Shown here in pieces: positions 49,801 through 59,926 of a stretch of DNA of 64,000 bases. Numbering within the stretch: the first letter of the stretch is position 1; every line of letters starts with the position of its first letter. The DNA comes from Cubamyces lactineus (lineage: Eukaryota > Basidiomycota > Agaricomycetes > Polyporales > Polyporaceae): assembly GCA_022376465.1 (NCBI GenBank), contig JACDTU010000001.1, forward strand, positions 372,001-436,000, written 5' to 3'. The notes under the pieces are model-generated. The model was not told the DNA's origin. It saw only the letters and a list, made by a program, of their open reading frames with translations, and ran no database searches. The position numbers were made by a program, and so were the translations under genes.

Positions 49801-50320
49801 CTTCGAGGCGACGTGACCCCTAGCTCAGCCACTGCGTGACCGATCTAGGCTCGTCATAACAGTAACCATCATCTTTTCACCACAGCATACCTCTGGCATG
49901 CGGAACAACTTGTGAAAATAGTCAGGCAGCATGGGATGGAGCAAACCCTCGGTATGACTACCCTGGAGGCCTCAAAAACCATAAACCATACCTGACCTGA
50001 CAATGTCTTCTGCTCTAAGGAAGTCAGGGACCACCTGCGAATCTGCGAGACAGTCCTCAAAAAGCACCCAACCTGAACTGACCACTTTCCCATTAGGCTT
50101 ATTTTTGACTTTCCTACAGCAGCAGCAGCACAGTCTGGGCAAAGAAACTTCTGACAGGTAAATTGGGAGGAGTTTGACTCCGCTCTGGCAGCAAGGCTAG
50201 AAGTACAGCACTTCTCCAGTGAAATCACCTTGGTTGCCAGCTTTGACTCAGTACTCAACCATCTCATGCACAACCTGACGTGCACGAAAGTTGATCTAAT
50301 AAAACCAACCTCCAACTGAA
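46900..50320 (+). mobile_element. Decayed non-LTR retrotransposon (LINE, Tad1-like)
   Basis: Two retrotransposon regions are recognisable despite stops and frameshifts. ORF1/gag lies about 47250-48720: DYHTSHVGDWIEELTEAVMH, NVVFTMSTTNVAHWYLK, VKQVPVTFDPHSTAML, IKPVKKQSPGQRTAYLMLTL, then three zinc-knuckle-like segments near 48490-48690 (Cys/His pattern ending CNKSSHAAWDRSYPTL). The APE-type endonuclease lies about 49060-50130: VHMGNSQLHLFNLYVNSNYN, IWLGDFNWHHPTW, and, after the inserted LTR, WHAEQLVKIVRQHG and DHFPIRL. The reverse transcriptase is missing, so the copy is truncated at its 3' end. The solo LTR at 49411-49861 sits inside the endonuclease. Confidence 0.75.
49411..49861 (+). mobile_element. 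Solo LTR nested in the LINE
   Basis: Begins TGTTACGATGG and ends CATAACA, short inverted ends TGTTA/TAACA. It is flanked by a perfect 5-bp target duplication GTAAC (49406-49410 and 49862-49866). Contains a TATA box (TATATAAG, 49675-49682) in the plus direction. Deleting it restores the LINE endonuclease reading (HPTWVSHGN to HHLFTTAYLWHAEQ). Internal region is absent, hence a product of LTR-LTR recombination. Length 451 bp. Confidence 0.88.
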
Positions 50321-50574
50321 GTGACTGGATCAGATGTTAGATCAAGAACACTCCACGAGTTTGTTTGTAGAACAAAAGTGGCTTGGATAGGACTCAGACT
50401 GTCCTCCGGTAGTTTACGAAGACCTCGGTATAGGTCTGATGACGATAACTAAGGCTTGATTGACGATGGCAACAAGTTCTCACAGGACTTCACTACCTCT
50501 GCACTTATGAGAGGCTAAAGCTCAGGTAGGAAAAAGCTTTCTTCATTCTATGGGACTACCACTACTTATATATA
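50321..50574. other. Spacer between LINE and gypsy remnants
   Basis: No gene or repeat recognised. Ends in a TA-rich stretch next to the candidate LTR. Confidence 0.3.
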
Positions 50575-50813
50575 TGTATTGTGGGAAAATGTTAGAACAA
50601 TAGAACTCCTAACAACAATGAGTGTCTTTGGTTGGCAATAAAAGGGAAACAAAGAGACATGAACAATAACAAGTCAAACAATAGAACTGGAGAACAATAA
50701 ACTCTTTGACCAAAGTGACCAACAAAAGAGAATCAGAACAATAACGCCTTCACACAATTAGCCAACACGTGCTTCATTGTTCCACCAATTGGTTTCTTAA
50801 AAGAGATTTTACA
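50575..50813 (-). mobile_element. Candidate LTR fragment of the gypsy element
   Basis: On the plus strand the segment starts TGTATTGTGGG and ends GATTTTACA, with short complementary ends TGTA/TACA. Next to it, on the minus strand, is a purine-rich AGGAAGACAA that could be the polypurine tract of the adjacent minus-strand element. No clear target duplication. Position and orientation fit a 3' LTR of the element at 51735-55270, but no second copy was found. Confidence 0.3.
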
Positions 50814-50821
50814 TTGTCTTC

Positions 50822-51637
50822 CTACTGCATGACATGATCGCCGTCAGTCATTCCTGGTTCCAACAATTCCAACAGATCTTGGATGCCATTGCCTTGCTCA
50901 ATGTTGTCCATCTCGGTTTCCACCATGGATCCTTCATTGGCATCCTCCAAGTCGACCAGATCTGTCTGCGTCCCAACGTCCACCATCACAGCCACGTGCA
51001 TATCTATTTCCGCCCAGTACCAGAGACTAAGTGGCATCGACAGGAGGATAGTAAGGTCTTCCTCTGCCCGATTCCTATGATGTCGGACATCCAACCCACA
51101 CTTTAGAATCAATGTCCTCGTTGAGAGAAGGAGAACTCACTGATACACTGCCAGAAAGTAGCGCCTCATACCCACAAAAGGTAGAGACCGTGCAATCCGC
51201 ATGAAAAATGGAACTTCAACTTGCCGCACTGGAACCAGGTAGTCCACCGCAAAGAGAGGATACGGTCGAGTGTCGGCAACAAGAACGTTGACAGGGATGT
51301 TCCACCCAGGAATAAGGAACATGGCACCATAGAGTTCGTCCATGACGATGTCGACTGGCTCAAAAAGAGCAATCAACCCTGGGATGTTGTCATCCCTGTA
51401 GGTCGGACTATTATAGTACACAATCGTGTTGGGGATTACTGGGTGCCGTCGCTCGGGGAGGAGAGTGTACTGGGACAAAGTGAACAGATAACGAACAGTT
51501 TCATCCTGCCCAATGCCAATGGCCGCCAACTTCTCCCTCAACTTGTGCCTCCGGATATGAGTCGATTGATCTGAATCTGGTCTAAGGGCGGTGACTTGAA
51601 ACAGTGTAATAGAAGCAGCAAAGGTGAATGTGTACAT
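50822..51637 (-). CDS. Unidentified ORF downstream of the gypsy pol
   Basis: An open frame from 51637 (MYTFTFAASITLFQVTALRP) to a donor near 51139 joins after a 24-nt intron-like gap, in phase, to a second open part (LILKCGLDVRHHRNRAEEDL) that ends DGDHVMQ at 50822. Together about 265 residues without stops, striking inside a heavily decayed element. The middle (MDELYGAMFLIPGWNIPVNV, PYPLFAVDYLVPVRQVEVPF) is hydrophobic and Pro-rich; the end is acidic (TQTDLVDLEDANEG). I recognise no family. It could be an accessory ORF of the gypsy element or an unrelated gene. A 24-nt intron would be too short, so the two parts may be separate. Confidence 0.4.
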
Positions 51638-51734
51638 AGTGTGGGTGACAGAAGACGTAGGTTGTCAGTGTGCGGGGAGTAATGAGGGGGAAAGAGAAGA
51701 AAGTCAAAGTTGTGTCGAGTACTTCCTTCTCGAG

Positions 51735-54700
51735 CGTTAATCATTACTACTGTGACCGTCTATAGAAGTTTCTGATTCTTTCTCTGATGACATCTCATCC
51801 CGATCATGATTTTTCCGATTCAGATCTCGGGGAAGTTGGGGTTTGTACGGTAAAAGCCTAATTGCCGCAAATTCTTATCTAAGGAATGTTCCATCAAGCT
51901 CACACAGCACATACACTCCGCCCTTTGTGATCCGATCAATGATGTATGGTCCAGCATATCGTGGAGTATATTTGTTGGTTAATCCCGCATCTCGGGCCGA
52001 GTTCCGTATCAGCACGAGTGACCCAGGTGATAAGGGAATTTGCTGCAGCCTATGGCTAAAGTGCTTCTTAAATTGGGCCTTTGACATAAGCCTCGACCTT
52101 TTGATGGCATCACTAGCCCTTTGGATATCTTTGGGATGTTTCTCCAGCTGACGAATTCGCAGCGCTAATATCTCTGATGTATCAATCCCGGCTTGGTAAG
52201 TGCTGATCATAAATGTCGCTTCAGTTAGATCAAATGGCAAGATTGGGTGGGTTCCATATAACAGATAAAATGGACTAAATCCTGTTGATCGCCACGTAGT
52301 AACCTTGTTTGCAAAGAATGCCAGCTTAACTTTCTTTAGCCAATCCTTTATCTTTCCATGACAACTCTTCAGAATGCCTTCTCGTATTGTAAAATGACCT
52401 TGTTTAACTATGCCTGTGCTGTACTTGTTGTATGGCAATATCTGTATTTGTGGAATGCCAACACGGCGAAGTAAAATCTCGACCGCTCCTTTAAATTCTA
52501 ACCCATTGTCTGTAATGATTTCTGCTATGTGTCCGTATCGGCAGATGATTTCTTCCCATATAAATTTTAATAGTGCTTTGGAAGTAATCCTACACTATGC
52601 GCGTCCTTTCGCCACATGTGTCAAGTCATTTCATGCCACAACCAAATATTTGTAACCATGTGCGTCTGGCATGAACATCACATTTATGTATACTTGAGTA
52701 AAAATTGACATAGGTGTACAAATTGTTGGGGGTACCTTGACCTTCACTGTACTCCATAACTGACATTGATGACAAGTGCTGATATGATGTCAGATATCCT
52801 GGTACATGTGCAGCCAATAGAATTGATCCCTAAGATGATTAAAAACTCCATAACTGCCGCGATGTCCAAGTTCCTCATGTGCCTGCTCCATAACTCGCAA
52901 TCTCCGCTTGTGGCCTAGTATTACCAGCACTAGAACACCATGTTTTCTTTTTCTATACATTTTTGAACTGTTTACAAAATAATGTGCTGCCTTTTGGAGG
53001 AAGTGTCGCTTCTCCTGAGTCGATTGGAATTCAGGTGTCTTGAGCGTAAGAAGAAACCATCAGATCTCTCCTAGTGTTCTTGACAAACAATCTTCCTTTG
53101 AAGTGAAAGAGGGTGAGGAATATACATGCTTTTCAGCTGGATATATTGTCATTGTCATTTCTTGCAAATACAGGGAGATCTTCTCAAGCCATTCCTCCAT
53201 TTCATTTGTCTCTTTTATTTCATCTTCTGTTGGTCATCTTTGCGATAATGCATCTGGACCTTTGAGCTTTTCGGCGGGTACATGTTGTAGCTTAAGATCA
53301 AAAAGTAGAATTCCTTGAATCCATCTGTTAATAGTTGCATTTGGTTGTAGATCAGGATTATTGAGCATGTCTTCAATATATTTGGCATCCACCTCAAGAA
53401 CCAGTTTTTTAACCCCATACAAGTATAATCTCCAATGTTGCAATGCTCGGAAACATCCGTATAGTTCTAGTTTAGGTTGACTATATCTCGCTTCTCTTTC
53501 ATTGAATGGAAGGGAGCCACACCGTGCTGGATGTCGCCGGCATTGTTCATCATCTTGTGATAATATAAATCCAACAGCTGTCTGGCTTGAGTCTACTGAC
53601 ATATATACAGGCCTATCCGATGAACAATCAATTGCTATTAAGGCTGGGCCAGTTGTAATCAACTTCTTTGGTCGCGCAAAGGCTTTGTCCCTTCTATCAT
53701 CCCAAATTAATTCTGCATCCTTGCGTACTAGCTCTGTCAAGGGTCGAGCTATTGCCAAATAATTCCTGATCCAGATGCGCATTGTACCACATTATCCTAG
53801 GAATCCATGAACATCTTTCACGGTTCTTGGTATTGACCACTTTAGGACTTTTTTAATTTTGGCTTCCTCAGGAACCCGACCATTTTTACTACATTTTTGT
53901 CCTAATATGATCACCTCAGGCCTACACAATTGCAATTTCTTTCCTGACACTGTTGCCTCCGCATGTTCCAAACAGTGTAGAATGCGGTGTACATCCACAG
54001 CATGTTCCCATATGAATCAACGTATTCCTGTGTTCTCTTTAAGTACCTCCGGCTCTCCATCTTGGTCAAGGTATTGCGTATTTGAACCTTTTATTGGTAG
54101 ATCATCAATGAATCCATTGGCTGTACAAGGTATCTCATCCTGAAGAATAAATAAAATGCTATTTTGGAATTCAGCTGGTGAATTTGTGAATTCTTGAGGC
54201 ATCATTGTGTTTCTTAACAAACTCAACAGAGTGTAGAATGTAGTTAAATCACGGCTCCAAGGGTGTAGACGATGCGCATCATAGCCTGAATAAAGGTCAA
54301 ACACACACTGTATAGCATTGATATCCTACAAATGGCTCGATGAAGTTTTTCATAATAGGCAGACTTCCAGTATCCCGGATAGATACTCGATTTAAATCCT
54401 GAAGGTCATGAACAATCCGTGGTTTGCCATTCTTCTTAACAACCATAAACCATCTTGATCAGTATGATAACTGACTTGGCTCATAGACACCTGCTGCAAT
54501 CTTCTCTCGGAGTAAGTCAATGACTTTATCTTTGACTCCGGGAGGTATTGGAATATTTTTATGCTTCCATGGGATGTGGGGAACAACAGGTATCACATAC
54601 GGGGTGAAGTATGAGTCATGCATTGTACCTCGTTCAGAATCTGTGAAGGCTACGCTCCGTTCATTGATTTTCAAAATATAAAGAAACAGTTTCTCTTCCT

Positions 54701-55270
54701 TGGGCCATAAGAATCCTTCTTTATTGATGTTGATCCTCTTGACCTGATCAACTGTCAGTTTAGGTGTCGAGGTATGTGGCAAAAGTATAGGTAGGGTACC
54801 TAATGGATTTTCAGGGAACCAACGGGCTACTTGAACCTCTTCTGGCACTATACCCAGGACAGGCTTCACTTTCCTGTCAATTCACTTATACATGGTCCCC
54901 GACATAGGCCTTGGTTCCTTATCAGAATTCACTGTCTGATTCCCCTATTTTGTTTTTGATTTTCTCCGATTTTTCCGCATTTTCTGCAGTACTACTAGTT
55001 GACAAGAATAATACAGGGTATAGATGTCCAGAAGGCTTTGTATCTGACTTTGTAGTACATATATTCATTTTGGTTTTGCCTGCATAGTCGAAAGAATGAA
55101 AATTGGAAGATATTTGCACTGGAAATAATGGCACAGACACGCTCAAAGGTGAATCCCAAATGTATCAGACTTCTGTACCTATAGACGTCATTGTGTGGGC
55201 GCCAGATACCATACCTAATGCGAGGTAAGGCACTTCTGGGGAAATATGTGACATCATCGCTGATCATGTA
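51735..55270 (-). pseudogene. Decayed Ty3/gypsy retrotransposon pol
   Basis: Read on the minus strand, from right to left: a protease-like region near 55250-54930 (LALGMVSGAHT-like frame); RT start (VDQVKRININKEGFLWPKEE, KDKVIDLLREKIAAGVYEPS) at 54869-54400; RT body with FDLYSGYDAHRLHPWSRDLT and the active-site remnant NGFIDDLPIKG near 54100; RNase H (PVYMSVDSSQTAVGFILSQD) at 53780-53230; integrase core near 52700-52300 (TGFSPFYLLYGTHPILPFDL) and integrase C-terminus (PLSPGSLVLIRNSARD, YTPRYAGPYIIDRI). It ends at a TAA near 51738. Many stops and frameshifts break the frame, so it is not functional. The sequence is more AT-rich than the host genes. Confidence 0.85.
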
Positions 55271-55656
55271 TATCTTATCTCCAGGGTGCTTGTCTCAGGG
55301 ACCTCGGTTAAGTAACAGCAATGTTGTTTTATTCGATTGCGGTGGATAAAGGGTATGTACAAGTTTAATACATACATCAGAGCACTCATTAGCGTAGCAA
55401 GAGCGATAAGAGAAACTGATAACATCGTGTTGAACAAAACAGACGTGGGTTCTGGACCAAGGGTGGTGGTACAGGGTACAGACATGGTAACAGAGACGTA
55501 CATGATAGCCTGAGAGGCTGTAGGACGGAGCACGTGTCATGTCCGGGTAGCTGATGTATGAGCGGCTCGTGCCGACCCAAGAGTGTCATGTGCCTGTAAT
55601 CACATGTCCCAAGTCGGTTAGCGCAGTAATAGATTTCCTTTGCAGGCGTGCTTGTC
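55271..55656. other. Spacer, nothing recognised
   Basis: Short overlapping frames only. It lies between the gypsy protease region and the unidentified acidic gene. Confidence 0.3.
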
Positions 55657-57729
55657 TTACGAGTGTGCCTCTTGCAGGCGCTCCTGAAAAAACTCGCACA
55701 TTTCTTCATAGACCTCATGAAAGGCCTCGCCCAGGAGGTTGTGGAGAAACCCCTCGAATTCTCCTAACTTCTGGTGGTCGTGTTTATAGGATTTGATTGT
55801 AGAGGGTCTGAAGGTCGTGGGTGTTCCCAAACAGGAAGCTTGAGCACTAGAGCTGCTTGAAGAGCACTTGTCCTTAGCGCCTTCGTCCTCGCCTGCTGCG
55901 GTAGCACTGGTCCTGTCACTCTCGTTGTCACCCTCAACTTCCATCAGCTCTGGGATCTCCTGGGAGCTCTTCAGCTGCTTGTACTTGTCTTCAGTCTCGT
56001 CTTGCTCATTCTCACTGTCAGTCTCGGTCATTTCTACATCACTGGCCCCGCTTTCGACATCAGCGCCATACAGGCTTCCAGCCTCCTCAAACCCAGCTTC
56101 GGAGATGCTAGGGAAGGGAGTTACGCGACGACCCTGCCGGTACACGAGGCACGACTCGCCCAGGTATGTAAGGTGTGCACTGATGTCCTTATTGACTGCT
56201 AATCGTCCATTTTTAGCCACTACTTCACCTTTGATACACTGGACAGGTGTCTTACCCATACCAGGGGACCCGTTACGCCCCTCAAGGCTATCCCTTTTGG
56301 ACTCTGGGCATAAAGATCCCTCCGCACGGACGTCCTCAGCAACGTCCGCGTCCTCTTCATATGCCCACATGTGTTCGCACTCGCGCTGGAATGCAATGGT
56401 GCACTCAAATGTTATCCCACAATTGCAATACAGTTCAGGATCGTGTTCATTGCACGGCCCCTGGACCTTGTCAATATCTCCTTTGTTTTGCCAGTAAGTA
56501 ATGTGCGCTTTCATGACTGAGACCTCGAGCTGACCTTTGTGCATATTTTCAGAAGACTCTGGTTCCTCTGTGCGCATGTGCTCAGATTCTACATGCGTGT
56601 CCCCATCTGCACACCTTAGCAAGATACGTTCACGAGTCTGGGCATCTCACCGGACTCGTGGGTCTTGTGTTAAGAATGGGCCCTGCACGTGGTAAGCAAC
56701 CATTTCCACCTTTGTAAGTAGATGATGCTGACCTTTCAATTGTTCATCATTTTCCTTTTGTTGGCGTAGCTCTCGACACATCTTGTCAACATCCTCGCCC
56801 TGCGCGAGGTCCTCAATGATCATGCGCAGGGCTCGCGCAAACTCCTCGTTGGTCAGCCCCTCGCACGCGCCCTCGGAATCAACACGTGCATTGTCAAGAC
56901 GCGCTTCCGGTCCGTCATCAAGATCCTCTGGGCGTGGCAGTATGAGATCCGGCTCAGAGTCCTTGTGCTCAGCATGCTCTACATGCTCTACGGGCGGTGT
57001 CTCCAATGATGACATCAGTGGTGATTCAACCAATACCTCGCTCGGCACGACTACAACTGGTGCATCCTCCGAATGGTCATTGAAGAGACTGTTCAGAAAC
57101 TATAAGTCTGTCCCCATTGGCTGCATACGAGGATAGTACTGACCGAATGGCATGTTCAGATGCTTGGTAGGGAAGAAGCGAACGTAGAGTTGGCCGTGGT
57201 GCGCATCCATGACTGGAGGTGAGTGCGGATCCGAGAAGACGTTACAGATGAATGTCCCTAACGCCAAGTACCAATCTTTGAATCAAGAGCCATCAGTGTA
57301 TTCAAATGTAGTAGGAAAGACCATCTCAGTGTGTATCTCAGCAGAATAGAAAGATTCTTAATTGCCATAATCCGGATGCGAGTCTGAGTACAACATGAGG
57401 GAATATGTGGGAAGTTGTTGAGTACAAAGAAGGCTGGAATGGGAGGTGTCTGGCTCAACCAAGAGCTCATATTCTGATCCTTTTATAAATGGATTCCTGA
57501 ACAACAGATATGTCACATCCTCTCTCTCCCCTATGGAGATATGATTGTCCCTCTGCCAGGGCCTGCCTGGAAGGAGCTGGAAGGGGGCTTTGTCAATTCC
57601 AGCTTCCTCTACAGGCTCGGTGTGCATTGGCGTGCCATCAGGCATGGAGTCGAACTCGGTGACTAGAAGGTGTGGGTTGGGTAGGTCCTGGCTAGAGGCC
57701 GGGCTTGAACATGGAGCAGGTCGAGCCAC
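55657..57729 (-). CDS. Unidentified acidic protein gene, possibly broken
   Basis: Three open blocks in the same frame on the minus strand: 57729-57358 (MARPAPCSSPASSQDLPNPH), 57048-56647 (PSEVLVESPLMSSLETPPVE) and 56622-55657 (ends ERLQEAHS). The gap 56646-56612 can be removed as a 36-nt intron (gtgaga...ctaag), making blocks 2 and 3 one frame of about 450 residues. The first gap contains at least one stop and needs an intron that I cannot fix. The protein is rich in Glu, Asp and Ser (EMTETDSENEQDETEDK) with Cys/His pairs (ELYCNCGITFE, HMWAYEED). I do not recognise the family. It sits between TE pieces on the same strand as the adjacent recombinase fragment, so it may belong to a transposon. 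Confidence 0.4.
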
Positions 57730-57806
57730 TCCCCCATTGGGATTGAGTTGCGCTCGCCTCTGCGGCGTGACCTGTAATGCCCACCCTGATCATTGGGTGT
57801 GCGCGG

Positions 57807-58196
57807 CTAGAGACCGTACGGTGCCGCCAGGTTTGCAGTGTGTCGTGATGTGACTTCCTCGAAGGCGCAAATGTATACTTGGTACGCTAGCGATTGCCAT
57901 TGCCCCATGAGTCGGATGACCTCTGGATCCACCTTCTGCGAGAGGTAGAAGGACACGCCTCCAATTTGAAATGAGTGGCCGTACGTCGTTCCGAAGCCCA
58001 TTGCAATGAACCATCCATTGATGAAAGATAGTGCTGTGTCCCTGACCATTGGGTGTGTCTCGCCCTGTTTGTCCTGCCAGCTGAACAGTGGGGTGTGAGC
58101 CGCTGCAGGGATGGTGTCGGCCAAGTTCTTCAGAGCCTCCAGGGGGCATAGCATTTGCCTGGCCTTGCCGTCTTTGCTGATGGGAGATCTAGCCAT
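57807..58196 (-). pseudogene. C-terminal half of a DIRS-like tyrosine recombinase
   Basis: An open frame of 129 codons: LCPLEALKNLADTIPAAAHT, PLFSWQDKQGE, then GHSFQIGGVSFYLSQKVDPE, IRLMGQWQSLAYQVYICAFE and SRHTANLAA. This is the C-terminal catalytic part of the tyrosine recombinases of basidiomycete DIRS-like elements. The usual HSFRIGG Arg is Gln here, which would remove a catalytic residue. The N-terminal half is missing: the frame stops where the plus-strand RT begins (about 58200). Probably a relic of a second, inverted copy. Confidence 0.7.
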
Positions 58197-58205
58197 GTAT
58201 ACTCC

Positions 58206-59518
58206 TTCCCATTGAGATCTCTACCAAACAGCACGTTGGCACATGTGAGGTGCAGCGCTGGGTTGAACTTGCTCCGGGTGCATTCCCGACAGCTTGGGGA
58301 ACATTTGAGGAAGTATCTGCACTCATACTGAGCCTACCGCCAGGCTGCGAGGCAGCTACGTTTGACATCTCAGCAGCATACTGCATCACACCAGTCCGGC
58401 CGGACCAGCAGAACGTGCTGTGTGTATCCTGGGGAGGGAAGGTCTATATAGACTTTGCCCTGTGCTTTGGGCTGTCATCAAGTGCAGGCGTCTTTGGCTC
58501 AATTGTGGACATGCTTGTGGCTCTCTATGAGGCTCACGGTTTCGGACCAATCCAAAAATGGGTCGACGACTTCTTCGTCATATGGCTGCACCACCAATTC
58601 TACTCAGAACTCGACTTCCTAGCAGAGTTGGAACAAGCCCGAGTGCCATGGAGCACAACCAAGATATGGTGTTTCGCCACTGCACAGCATTTCACAGGGT
58701 TCATCTGGGACCTCAACGCATGGACAGTCAGCATGCCAGAAGAAAAGGTATCCGCAATCTGTCAGCTCATATCCACATGGACAACTCACGGGCACAGAGC
58801 CTTGATGAAAGAGGCTGCCCACCTACACGGGAAGCTCATCCACCTTGGGACAATCTTTCTGCTTTCTGCTTATACGGCCGTTCACATGGTCCGTAGCCAA
58901 GTTCGCAGTGGGTTTCCGGTCACACTGGGCAAAGCTCCAGAGCCCTGACCCAGTGCATGCCGACCTCCATTGGATCTCGAACCTCCTTAAGAAGCTGCCA
59001 AATGAGATTGCAATAGCGAGCAGCGAGCCGGCCGACATTGGCTGGTGGGGAGATGCAAGCTCAATGTTTGGGATAGGAGTAGTGGTCGGCCCTTTCTGGG
59101 CAATGTGGGCTTACGCCTCAGGCATCCACGTGGGCCCATGCCAACAGTACGATATTGGATGGGCAGAGGCTCTTGCAGTGGAGCTGGGACTGTTAGTTAC
59201 CCAGCACCATGGACTGACAGTGGCCATCCAGGAACGGTCGAGGCATGCGATCTAATAATGAGGGTGTCGTCTACATAGTCAACCAAGGCCGATTGAGATC
59301 AGCAGACATCTGCCAGGTTCTTCGCCGCACCTACCTGACACTCACCGATGAGCGTATTAGCCTCAGGATGACCCATGTCACGAGTTGAGCCAACGTGACT
59401 AACGCGCTGTCACAGGGTGATGTGGCCAGATTCCTTGCAGGTTTCCCAACAGCCACCACACGAAGCGACTTTGGGCTACCACACCACCTCCAGCACCTAC
59501 TCCAAGCACCATAATGCC
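58206..59518 (+). pseudogene. DIRS-like reverse transcriptase/RNase H, frameshifted
   Basis: Begins within the RT: AWGTFEEVSALILSLPPGCE, AATFDISAAYCITPVRPDQQ, YIDFALCFGLSSSAGVFGSI and the active-site segment IQKWVDDFFVIW. A frameshift near 58880 leads into the RNase H part (HADLHWISNLLKKLPNEIAI, IGWWGDASSMFGIGVV, WAEALAVELGLL); a second near 59240 leads to NNEGVVYIVNQGRLRSADIC, with MTHVTS and GDVARFLAGFPTATTRSDFG before a stop at about 59515. The order RT then RNase H, the DD-containing motif and the wording of the tail match basidiomycete DIRS-type elements. At least two frameshifts make this copy inactive. The 5' part of RT and gag are missing. Confidence 0.75.
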
Positions 59519-59926
59519 AGCAACAGGTTTCATCCTCCACCCCCCATCAGAGGCCAGGGCAGCAGCGATACAAGAAGAACTAGGCACCTTGGACCTACTA
59601 CCATCACCTCTGTGCCCACCAGTTCCAGTGGAGCAACGTCTGTTCACATGGAAAGGGGTCAACACACTCCCAAGTAGCACAATCCCACACCCCCTCCTAC
59701 ACCACCTATCCAATCTGGCATCCCACGCTTCCCTACTAGACGGCACGCTCACCGGATATGGCTCAAGCCTGCGAAAATAACATTTATTTTGCAATATTTT
59801 TTCTATTCCCAAAATGGAAAGACTGCTTGCATCCTACATTGTCCTTCACTCATTCTGCCTATGGGCAGTCGTGAATCCATCAATGGCAGAGATCGACATG
59901 GCTGGGGATGTACCATTTGAGCCAGT
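59515..59926 (+). pseudogene. N-terminus of DIRS-like tyrosine recombinase, cut by LTR
   Basis: Follows the RT/RNase H directly: MPATGFILHPPSEARAAAIQ, LFTWKGVNTLPSSTIPHP, LLDGTLTGYGSSLRK, then (after a stop and shift) KMERLLASYIVLHSFCLWAV and PFEPV, where the reading is broken at 59926 by the LTR. In related elements the recombinase core-binding part continues after this motif. Natural gene order is RT/RNase H then recombinase on the same strand. The remainder is predicted to lie beyond the chromovirus, outside the window. Confidence 0.7.
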
